Of a stretch of 57,344 bases of DNA, positions 8,981 through 17,100 are shown in pieces. The stretch comes from Acrocarpospora pleiomorpha (GTDB taxonomy: Bacteria; Actinomycetota; Actinomycetes; Streptosporangiales; Streptosporangiaceae), in contig NZ_BLAF01000068.1 in NCBI RefSeq assembly GCF_009687885.1, forward strand, positions 1 to 57,344. Direction: 5' to 3'. The translations under genes and the position numbers were made by a program. The notes below the pieces were generated by a model. The model was not told where the DNA came from. It did not search any database and saw nothing but the letters and a program-made list of their open reading frames with translations. Position 1 is the first letter of the stretch, and the number at the start of each line of letters is the position of its first letter.

Positions 8981-10174
8981 GTGTCCCAACGACCGGGAAC
9001 GCCCAGGCTGCTACGCCAGATCAATGACAGAGCGGCCCTGGAGCTCCTCCTCTCCCAAGGCCCGCTCACCCGGGCTGAGCTGGGGGAACTCACCGGGCTT
9101 TCCAAGGTCACCTCTGGCCAGCTGCTGTCCAGGCTGGAGGATCGCGGGCTGGTGCGGACCGCCGGGGAACGGGCCGGCGGGCGTGGTCCCAACGCCGCTC
9201 TGTACACGGTCAATCCGTCCAGCGCGTACGTGGCCGGGCTCGAGGTGCTGCCGGACCGGGTGACCGCCGGGGTGGCCGACATCACCGGGCAGACCGTGGC
9301 CGAGGTGACGGTCGACCCGACCGAGGCCGCCGATCCCGTCAAGATCGTGCACAGCGCGGTGCAGCGGGCCTGCGCGACGGCGGACGTGGCGATCTCGCAG
9401 CTGCGCTCGTTCGTGATAGGGACCCGGGGCGTGGTGGATCCACGCAGCGGGGATGTGCGGTACTCGTTCGACCTGCCCGCCTGGCACATGGGCGTGCTGG
9501 CCGGGCTGCGGACCAGCCTCGGGCAGCCGGTGCGGATCGAGAACGACGTCAACCTGGCCGCCCTGGCCGAGCAGGCGTATGGCGCGGCGGCCGGGCAGGA
9601 CGACTTCGTGATCCTGTGGGCGGGGGTCGGGCAGGGGCTCGGGGTCATGCTCGGCGGGCGGCTGCATCGGGGGATCACCGGGGGCGCGGGGGAGATCGGG
9701 TGGCTGCCGGTGCCGGGGGAGCCGCTGCCGCTGAACGTGACCGAGCCGCAGTCGGGGTCCTTCCAGCGGCTGGTCGGCGGGCACGCGCTGTCCGGGCTCG
9801 CGGCCACGCACGGGATCGACGGCCCGGCGTTCTTGCCGACGGCCGCGCCGCCCGGGTTCGACGTCGCCCATCTGGTCCGTACGGCTGTCGCCACCGGCCA
9901 GGACGACTTCCTGACCGAGCTGGCCGGGAGGCTGGCGGTCGGAGTGGCGGCGGTGGCGGTGGTGCTGGATCCGGGGCTGATCGTGTTGAGCGGGGATGTG
10001 GGGCGGGCGGGGGGTCCGGCGCTGGCGGCGCTGGTGGAGGAGGCGGTGGCCCGGGTCTGTCCCAGCAGGCCGAGGGTGGCGGTGACCGAGGTGGAAGGGA
10101 ATCCGGTGTTGCGGGGGGCGTTGCTGGCCGCTCTGGACCAGGCGAGGGAGCAGGTCTTCTCCGATACCGTCTAG
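8981..10174 (+). CDS. ROK-family transcriptional repressor
   Basis: The GTG at 8981 is chosen because GAGGGGAGG ends 7 bp upstream; it gives 397 residues. The N-terminus carries a winged helix-turn-helix ('LTRAELGELTGLSKVTSGQLLSRLEDRGLV') and the rest is a ROK sugar-kinase-like fold ('ENDVNLAALAEQAYGAA', 'GVGQGLGVMLGGRLHRG', 'GGAGEIGWLPV'). The usual ROK zinc-binding Cys cluster is not evident. It is divergent from the sugar importer and probably represses it until a sugar ligand binds. It is followed after 4 bp by the D-Ala-D-Ala dipeptidase gene. Confidence 0.92.
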   Translation: MSQRPGTPRLLRQINDRAALELLLSQGPLTRAELGELTGLSKVTSGQLLSRLEDRGLVRTAGERAGGRGPNAALYTVNPSSAYVAGLEVLPDRVTAGVADITGQTVAEVTVDPTEAADPVKIVHSAVQRACATADVAISQLRSFVIGTRGVVDPRSGDVRYSFDLPAWHMGVLAGLRTSLGQPVRIENDVNLAALAEQAYGAAAGQDDFVILWAGVGQGLGVMLGGRLHRGITGGAGEIGWLPVPGEPLPLNVTEPQSGSFQRLVGGHALSGLAATHGIDGPAFLPTAAPPGFDVAHLVRTAVATGQDDFLTELAGRLAVGVAAVAVVLDPGLIVLSGDVGRAGGPALAALVEEAVARVCPSRPRVAVTEVEGNPVLRGALLAALDQAREQVFSDTV

Positions 10175-10178
10175 CGTT

Positions 10179-10835
10179 ATGGATGATGTTGTGCTGATCT
10201 CCGATCCTCGGGTGGCAGGGGTTACGGTCGAGGAGTGCGGGGAGGTGTTGAGCGATGTGCGGGGGCGGCTGCGGGTGGATGACCGGCTGGCCGATCCCGC
10301 GGGGGCGTTCGCGTTGTTACGTGAGGGTCTGGTGACCCGGCTGGAGGCGGCGGAGCGGTCGCTTCCGGCGGGGTATCACGTGGTGGTCGTGGAGGGATAC
10401 CGTCCGGCGGCGCTGCAACGGATGTACTTCACGGACTACCTCAACGACTTACGGGCGAAATTTCCGGAAAAATCGGAAGATGAGTTGTTTGTGGCGGCCA
10501 GTCGGTACGTGTCGCCGATTGAGGTGGCTCCGCATACCGCCGGGGCCGCCGTGGATTTAACGCTTTGTGATGATTTAGGCGTCGAGTACGACATGGGGAC
10601 GCAGGTCAACGCCACCCCGGAGGAGAGCGCGGGCGCGTGTTACACGGCGGCGCCCGGCATCTCCGGGGAAGCGCGGCGGAACAGGAAGATCCTGATCGCC
10701 GCGCTCGAGGGGGCGGGCCTGGTGAACTATCCGACCGAGTGGTGGCACTGGTCATATGGGGATCGGTACTGGGCGATGGTCCGGCATGCCCGGGCCGCCC
10801 TTTACGGGCCGGTCGAGTCGCCCCTTCCCGCCTGA
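10179..10835 (+). CDS. D-alanyl-D-alanine dipeptidase (VanX-like, peptidase M15D)
   Basis: The 218-residue protein shows the zinc ligands of M15 peptidases: 'APHTAGAAVDLTL' (the H-x6-D motif) and 'EWWHWSYGDRYWA' (Glu base and second His), plus the GYRP segment. VanX-type enzymes hydrolyse D-Ala-D-Ala in the cytoplasm. There are no vanH or vanA genes nearby, so nutrient or cell-wall recycling is more likely than glycopeptide resistance. It begins 4 bp after the ROK gene, so the two are probably cotranscribed. Its last 34 bp overlap the 3' end of the convergent gene. Confidence 0.9.
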   Translation: MDDVVLISDPRVAGVTVEECGEVLSDVRGRLRVDDRLADPAGAFALLREGLVTRLEAAERSLPAGYHVVVVEGYRPAALQRMYFTDYLNDLRAKFPEKSEDELFVAASRYVSPIEVAPHTAGAAVDLTLCDDLGVEYDMGTQVNATPEESAGACYTAAPGISGEARRNRKILIAALEGAGLVNYPTEWWHWSYGDRYWAMVRHARAALYGPVESPLPA

Positions 10836-12664
10836 CGCCAGCGCAGGTGACCGGCCGGATCCACGGTGATCAGGTGACCGGCGTGGGCGGTGAGGGTTAG
10901 CGCTCCGGGCGCGTGGCCGAACGGGGACCATTCGGTTTCGCGGTCGGTGAAGGGCAGGCGCGCGTGGATTCGGCCGCGGCTGTCGAGAGCGTACAGGCGG
11001 CCGTTCATGCCGCTCATCGAGATCGCTCCGGCGGCGGGCCCGATGTCGCGCCACCCGGGTGAGCCGGCCTCGGCGAACGGCAGCGCCCAGAGGCGGTCGG
11101 CCGCGGTCGCGGCGAAGAACGTGCCGTCGGAGACCGCCAGGGCGATCGTGCCCTCCGGCGTCCGGGTCACGTCGGTCCAGAGACTCGTGCGGGTGCGGAG
11201 CACACCGTCGGGCGTCACGCCGTAGAGGTTGGTGCCCAGCCCGCCGACGGCCTCGCGGGGGGAGTCCAGGCAGCTCACATCCCCTGCCCAGCCGATCGGC
11301 TGCCAGGGCAGGTTCTGGGCGCACAGTTCGCGGTGCATGAGCACGCCGTCGGCGGTCACGCCGTACAGGACGGACCCGGCGGCGGCCAGCGCGCGGATGT
11401 CGGCGGCGGGGCCGATCACCTCCCAGCCCGGCTCGGCCGGACGGGACAGCCGGTCGATCACGTTGCGGGTGATCCGCTCCACCATCGGATCGTGGATCGT
11501 GTTCCCCCAGTTCACCGAGGCGGCGTTGAACACCGTGCCGAGGCCGCTGGTGAACACGCCCATGGTCGCCCAGCCGCCCTGCCCGCCGACACTCCAGTGG
11601 CGCAGGTCCGCCGTGGCCAGCACCACGAACGACGGAGGCGTGCCATCCCGGCAGGTCGCCCTCGGCACGCCCATGACCTCGGCGAACTCGGCCGCGTCGG
11701 TCTCGTAGCCGAGCGCGCCCAGGCCGAACTTGTCGCCGTCGGTGAGTTCCGTCCCCGCGAAGACCCAGTGGTCGGCGAAGCGCGCGGTGTACGACTCCTC
11801 CCGCATCAGCCGCATGTACGGCCCCCAGGTGCCCGCCCCCGCCCGGAAACTGGTCCCGGTCAGCGTGTTCTCCGGGCGCAGCACCGGCGCGTTCGACCAC
11901 TCGACGGTGGTCAGCCGGGGATCCTCGACCGGATCGGTGGCCGCGTCGCGGTAGCAGACCATCTCGCGGCCCTCCATCCTGATCTGCCACCAGCAGGTGT
12001 TGCCGGACAGGAACGCGATGTTGCCGCCCCGCCGGACATACTCCTCGCAGGCGTCCCGCATGCCCGCCGTCCAGTACTCGTCGTGCCCGTTGACGATCAG
12101 CAGCCGGTAGCGGGACAGCAGCTCGAGCGACAGGTCGAAGCCGGAGCAGTATTCGACCTGGTATCCGGCCGGGCCGAGCCAGCGCAGCAGCCCGTCCTCC
12201 CAGCGCTCCGGCGGCGGGCCGCCACCCGGCCGGTCGAAGGTGACCCTGGCCGCCCGGTCGGGCTGCTCGGTCCAGTAGATGCTCTCCCCTGGCACCCCAC
12301 CCCGGTTGTACGCCTGCCACGTCGCGAACGGGATCGACACCAGGATCGGCGCGACCGGCTCCGCCTGCCGCACCACGAAATACACCTCGTCGTCCTGCTC
12401 GTGCGGTGTTCCCGGAAGATCTCCCGTGGCACGGGGCACCAGCACGTCCGGTTCCGGATCCCCTTCGGTGAACCGGGCGCGATACAGCGAACTCGGCCAA
12501 TCCTCCGGAATGTCCAGAACCCACGAGGGCCCTTCGACCCGCGCCGTCAGCATCAGGCGATCATTGGTCGCGTCGTGCACGGCCACCCCGGCCGGACCCT
12601 CGAAGCGGAACTCCAGGCGCTCGCCCTGCGCGCGGGACATCGCCGTCGCGTACGCCGCGATCAC
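10802..12664 (-). CDS. N,N-dimethylformamidase large-subunit-like protein fused to tectonin-like repeats
   Basis: Residues 1 to about 405 resemble the large subunit of N,N-dimethylformamidase: 'PFATWQAYNRGGVPGESIYW', 'LLIVNGHDEYWTAGMRDA', 'GGNIAFLSGNTCWWQIR' and the 'DHWVFAGTELTDGD' region. From about residue 411 there are four repeats with W-x-x-(I/F)-G signatures (WEVIG, WQPIG, WRDIG, WSPFG), each followed by a short beta segment; this looks like a tectonin/PQQ-like propeller. The protein could hydrolyse or rearrange an amide in the cluster product, but that is inference. Its start overlaps the preceding condensation gene by 4 bp, so it is the last gene of the NRPS operon. No signal peptide is seen. 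Confidence 0.72.
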   Translation of the reverse strand: MIAAYATAMSRAQGERLEFRFEGPAGVAVHDATNDRLMLTARVEGPSWVLDIPEDWPSSLYRARFTEGDPEPDVLVPRATGDLPGTPHEQDDEVYFVVRQAEPVAPILVSIPFATWQAYNRGGVPGESIYWTEQPDRAARVTFDRPGGGPPPERWEDGLLRWLGPAGYQVEYCSGFDLSLELLSRYRLLIVNGHDEYWTAGMRDACEEYVRRGGNIAFLSGNTCWWQIRMEGREMVCYRDAATDPVEDPRLTTVEWSNAPVLRPENTLTGTSFRAGAGTWGPYMRLMREESYTARFADHWVFAGTELTDGDKFGLGALGYETDAAEFAEVMGVPRATCRDGTPPSFVVLATADLRHWSVGGQGGWATMGVFTSGLGTVFNAASVNWGNTIHDPMVERITRNVIDRLSRPAEPGWEVIGPAADIRALAAAGSVLYGVTADGVLMHRELCAQNLPWQPIGWAGDVSCLDSPREAVGGLGTNLYGVTPDGVLRTRTSLWTDVTRTPEGTIALAVSDGTFFAATAADRLWALPFAEAGSPGWRDIGPAAGAISMSGMNGRLYALDSRGRIHARLPFTDRETEWSPFGHAPGALTLTAHAGHLITVDPAGHLRWRQAGRGDSTGP

Positions 12665-13926
12665 CGCAGCGCCGCCTCGACCAGCAGATCCTCCAGGCCC
12701 CGCAGGAAACGTTCCATGTCGGAACGCGCCAGCCAGCGCGTGTCGGCCGTCACCGACACGTCCATCGTCCCGCTCACATGCACGCAGAACCGGCAGTTCA
12801 GCTGATCCTGGCTCATCGGCCAGGTCAGCGAGGTCTCCCCGAGCGCCCGCCGGATCAGCACGTCATCCCGATAGACCGCGTGATCGGCGAACCGCATGTC
12901 ATTGAAACAGCAGTACGGATGCACCGGCGTCCCCCGATCCTCGCTCACCTCCGCCAGCACCCGGGCCCGGTCGGCGGGATCGTGATACGCGCTCCGATAC
13001 GCACGCAACGCCGCCGGCCTGGCCAGCGCCAGCAACTCGTCGAACCTGACCTTCTCCACGTCCAGCACGAACAGCCCCTCCTGCGCCATCGTGCTGACCG
13101 CGCCCCGGGTGTCGGCCCTGAACCGGTTGCTCACGATCGGCAACATCGCCACCGTGTCATGCCCGGTCGTCTGCGCCACCAGCGCCGTCACCGCCGTCAG
13201 CAGCACGTTCGAGGTGCTCGTCCCGTGCTTGACCGCGATCCGCTGCGCGGCCAGGTCGATCGCCGGAGAGCGCAGCGAAGCCCGCCAGATCGGCGGATCC
13301 TCCCCGGCCTCCGACGGCACCTGGAACATGGTAGGCGGGATCCGGCGATGCTCCCGCTCCCAGTGCGCCGCCGCCTCGGCCGCCACCCGGCGGCCGTCCC
13401 GCGACCGCTGCCAGCGGGCGATGTCCAGCGGCTGCGGCGGCCGGGACCCGCGCGGCTCCCCCCTGAGCAGGAGCAGGCGCAGGTCCCTGACGGCCTCTTC
13501 GGCGCCAAGGCCGTCCGCCGCGAGATGGCAGAACACCATCACGATGTGGGTGACGTCCGGCCCCGAGGTCACCAGCCCGGCCCGCAGCGGCCACTCGCGC
13601 GCGTAGTCGTAGGCGGGGGCGGTCAGCTCGGCCAGCAGCTCGTCGGGGTCGTCCCCGAGGGCGACCGGGAACTCGCCGGCGGCGTGCAGGCGCTGGTGGC
13701 CGTCCTCGACCAGGGTGCGCAGGGATTCGTGCCGTTCCACCAGCCTGGCCAGCGCCCAGCATGCGCCGTCGACCGAGGCGGGGCGGGCGCCGAGCCGGAT
13801 CACCCGGCCGAAGTTGAAATAGTGGTCGTCGGGGACGGTCCGCTGGATCGCCTCCCAGATCGCCCGCTGGCCCCAGGTGAGCGGCGCGTCACCGCTCCGT
13901 TCGCCCGCGAAGGGCACGCTCGTCAT
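12661..13926 (-). CDS. Free-standing condensation-superfamily enzyme
   Basis: A 421-residue condensation/acyltransferase-fold protein. The active-site motif reads CHLAADG (residues 133-139) instead of HHxxxDG: the first His is Cys, but the second, catalytic His and the DG are kept. The N-terminal 'PLTWGQRAIWEAIQR' matches the C1 core motif of condensation domains. It overlaps the carrier protein gene upstream and the dimethylformamidase-like gene downstream by 4 bp each. It may join an acyl group from the free carrier protein to an amine or alcohol acceptor; the substrates are unknown. Confidence 0.82.
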   Translation of the reverse strand: MTSVPFAGERSGDAPLTWGQRAIWEAIQRTVPDDHYFNFGRVIRLGARPASVDGACWALARLVERHESLRTLVEDGHQRLHAAGEFPVALGDDPDELLAELTAPAYDYAREWPLRAGLVTSGPDVTHIVMVFCHLAADGLGAEEAVRDLRLLLLRGEPRGSRPPQPLDIARWQRSRDGRRVAAEAAAHWEREHRRIPPTMFQVPSEAGEDPPIWRASLRSPAIDLAAQRIAVKHGTSTSNVLLTAVTALVAQTTGHDTVAMLPIVSNRFRADTRGAVSTMAQEGLFVLDVEKVRFDELLALARPAALRAYRSAYHDPADRARVLAEVSEDRGTPVHPYCCFNDMRFADHAVYRDDVLIRRALGETSLTWPMSQDQLNCRFCVHVSGTMDVSVTADTRWLARSDMERFLRGLEDLLVEAALR

Positions 13927-14153
13927 CGGGCGGCCAGCCAGTCCGCCAGACCCCCCACGCTGTCCAGGAACGACACGTCCGCGCCCAGGTCGATCTCCAC
14001 GTCGTACTCCCGCTCGACCGCGTCGATCAGCCGCATCTGGGCGAGCGAGGTCACCCCCAGGTAGGACAGCGGCACCGACGCGGCGAGCACCTCGGCCGGG
14101 GTGAGCTGGCCGTCACACGACTCCGACACGAGCTGCGCCAGTCTTTCCTTCAT
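13923..14153 (-). CDS. Free-standing acyl/peptidyl carrier protein
   Basis: A 76-residue carrier protein with the phosphopantetheine attachment serine at position 36 in 'LGVTSLAQMRLIDAVE', a four-helix size and an acidic character. Its ATG overlaps the end of the giant NRPS frame by 41 bp and its stop overlaps the next start by 4 bp. It would need activation by a phosphopantetheinyl transferase encoded elsewhere. It is a possible docking point for an acyl group made by the divergent E1/E2 genes. Confidence 0.85.
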   Translation of the reverse strand: MKERLAQLVSESCDGQLTPAEVLAASVPLSYLGVTSLAQMRLIDAVEREYDVEIDLGADVSFLDSVGGLADWLAAR

Positions 14154-17100
14154 TGCTTACCTTTCGTTCCAGGCCCACGAGATCGTCGGGGGTAGCGTCG
14201 GGCACCTCGTCGTCGAACCGCGCGAGCGTGCGGGTGGCCATCGCGCCCGCCGCGACGATCGCGATGAACGCGCCGAAGACCAGGTACATGACCCCGATGT
14301 CGCCCAGCAGCCGGGTGCCGAGCGGGGCGATCACGCCGACGCCGATCGGGATCGTCGACCACGCCACCATCTGGTTGAGCGCGAACACCCGGCCGTGGAA
14401 CCGTTGCGGGACCTTGGTCTGGATGATCGTCGCGTATACGCCGTTGACGAGGGCGAGGCCGAAGGAGACGCAGAACGCGCCGATCCCGATCACCGGGAGC
14501 GCGTCGGTCAGGCCGACCAGCACGCAGGATACGGCGATGAGCAGGGTGGTCAGGAGCATGCCGCGCATCCGGCGCCGGGCGGGGCCGCCCCACAGGCCCA
14601 TGGTCAGGCCGCCCGCGACCGCGCCCGCTCCGGCCGCCAGGGCGATGGCGCCCGCGTCGGCGAGGGTGCCGAACTCCAGGACCAGCGGGGAGTACATCAG
14701 GAAGACCGGGGAGAGGCCGAGCGAGAGCAGCGCGAAGAAGATCACCATGGCGCGGAAGCTGCGGTTGCCGATCGACATGCGGAAACCCTCGGCGATCTCG
14801 CGGCCGACCGGTTCGCGGCGGCGGTGCGCCATCGTGGCCGGGAAGGCGATCAGGGCGAGCACGACCAGGGTGGCGAGATGGCCGGCGACGTCGATGATGA
14901 GGATGCCCTGCAGGCCGACGACCGACATCAGGCCGACCGCCGCGAGCGGGGCGATGAACTGGGCCACGCCGAGGGTCATCTGGGCGACGCCGTTGGCGTG
15001 GCCGAGGTAACGCTTGGGGACGAGTTGCGGGACGGCCGAGGTGAAGGCCAGGCGCTGGCAGGTGAGGGCGATGGAGAGGGCGGGGAGCAGGGCGTAGAGG
15101 TGCCAGACCTGGAAGGCGGAGGTCCAGATGAGGACGGCGGTGGCGGCTTGTACGGCGAGGGCGGCGGTGTTGCCGGCGATCATGATGGTGCGGCGGCTCG
15201 AGCGGTCCACGAGGGCGCCGGCGAGGGGGGCGACGAGGATGCCGGGGATGACGGCGAGGACTTGCAGGATGGCGAGCTGGGTCATCGAGCGGTTCTGGAG
15301 GTAGACCCAGAGGGGGAGGGCGAACTCGGTCAGCGTCGAACCGACCAGGCAGATCATCTGGCCTAGGGCGACGGCGAGGAATCGGCGAATCGTCGGTTCG
15401 GGACTCTTTGACGCTCTGCCGCTGGTCGCTGTTCTGGTGGTCGTTCTGTCGTGGGTCGCTCTGCCGCCGGTCGCTGTGTCGTGGGTCGTTCTGTTTCCGT
15501 TCGGGGGATTGGCGGTCATGTTCTTGCCGCGCGGATGATCCCCTGCCACGACGGTGGTGGCTTTGACGAGGGTCCTGCTGGAAGCCTGGGCAGCCGTGTG
15601 TGGACCTGTGTGGTCGATCGTGGGATCGGCTGTTTGGTTGGTCGTTTGGTCAGCCGCGTCGTCGTCCGTAGGGGCGGGCCGGGTGACGATCGCGGCCAGT
15701 TCTTGGGGGCGATATTTCAGGAAATAGTGGCCGCCTTCGTCGAGGACGACGAGGTGGGTGCTGTCGGTGATGAAGCCCCACTCGCGGTAGCGCTCTTCGT
15801 AGTAGTCGGTCGCCGGGTCGTACTCGCCGACGACGGAGATGATCGGGGCGCTGAGCTTGCGGACGTTCGCGTCGATGAGGCCGGTGAAGTAGTCCTCGGC
15901 CGCGCGGGCGTCGTGGCGCATGTTGCGGATGACGAACGCCTTCTGCTCGTCGTCGAGGCCGGAGAGGTCGGCGCCGAGCGCGGTCAGCCAGGTGAGCTGG
16001 TTGCGGTCGCTGCGCAGGCGTTCGAGGCGGGTGAGCTTGGCCCAGCGGCCCATCAAGCCCTTGGTCGGGCGGGCGAACGGGAAGATTCCGCCCAGGTAGA
16101 TGGCGTCGATCGGGCGGCCTCGCGCTTCCAGCTGCCGGGCGATCTCGATGGTGAGCGCGCCGCCGACGCCGCAGTGGCCGTACAGAGCGAGCGGGCCTGT
16201 GACGGTCGAGATGATCTCCTCCGCGCACCGCTCGGCCACCTCCGCGAGCGGCCGCGGCTCCTCGACCAGCCCAAGATCATGCCCGGGTACGGCTACCGAA
16301 TACAGCGCCCATCCATCGGGGAGCGCGTCGGCGAGCGGCTGGTAGACGACCGCACTCCCACCGCCGTAGGGCACACAGACGAGGTTCCGCACACCTGTTT
16401 GCGGTCCGCCTGGTTGCCGTGCCCCTGCCTTCGGTGCGCCGGCATCCGGTATGCGGGCTTTCGGCGTGTGGGCCTTCGGTGCGCTGGCTCCTGGCGTGCG
16501 GGGTTCTAGCGCGCCGAGGGCTTGTCCGCCCGATCCGCGTTCGCCCGATCCGTGTCCGGCTGGTCCGTGTCCGGCTGGTCCCCGTTCACCAGGTTTCGGG
16601 GAGGCTGTTTTCGTCAGCCGGTATAGCAACCCTCGGGAGACCGGGGCAGACCTGGCCAATGCGGCAAGTTCGCGGACGGTTGGATGCTGGAACAGGTCCA
16701 TCAAGCCGACCGGGTTGCCGTTCTCGGGGAGTTCGCGGCGTAGCCGGGCGATGATCCGGGTCGCCAGCAGGGAATGGCCGCCCAGGTCGAAGAAGTCGTC
16801 CAGCACGCCCACCCGCTGGAGTCCGAGCGCTTCGCACCAGGCCGCGGCGATGATCTCCTCGATCTCGTCGGCGGGCGGCTCGAACGGGACGTCCTGGTCT
16901 GGACGGGTGTCCTCGGGGGCCGGGAGCGCGGCCCGATCGACCTTGCCATGGCCTTTGAGTGGAAGTTCATCGAGCCAGACATAGCGGGTGGGGATCATGT
17001 ATTCCGGCAGCCGGAGTCCCAGCACCCGGCGCAGCTCGCCCACACTGGGACGCTCCGAGCCCGCTTCCGCGACGAGATAGGCGACAAGCTCCCCGTCGCG

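Noticed and set aside
10179..10835. Vancomycin resistance locus
   Set aside because: Only a VanX-like dipeptidase is present; vanH, vanA and vanRS are absent and the gene pairs with a ROK regulator.
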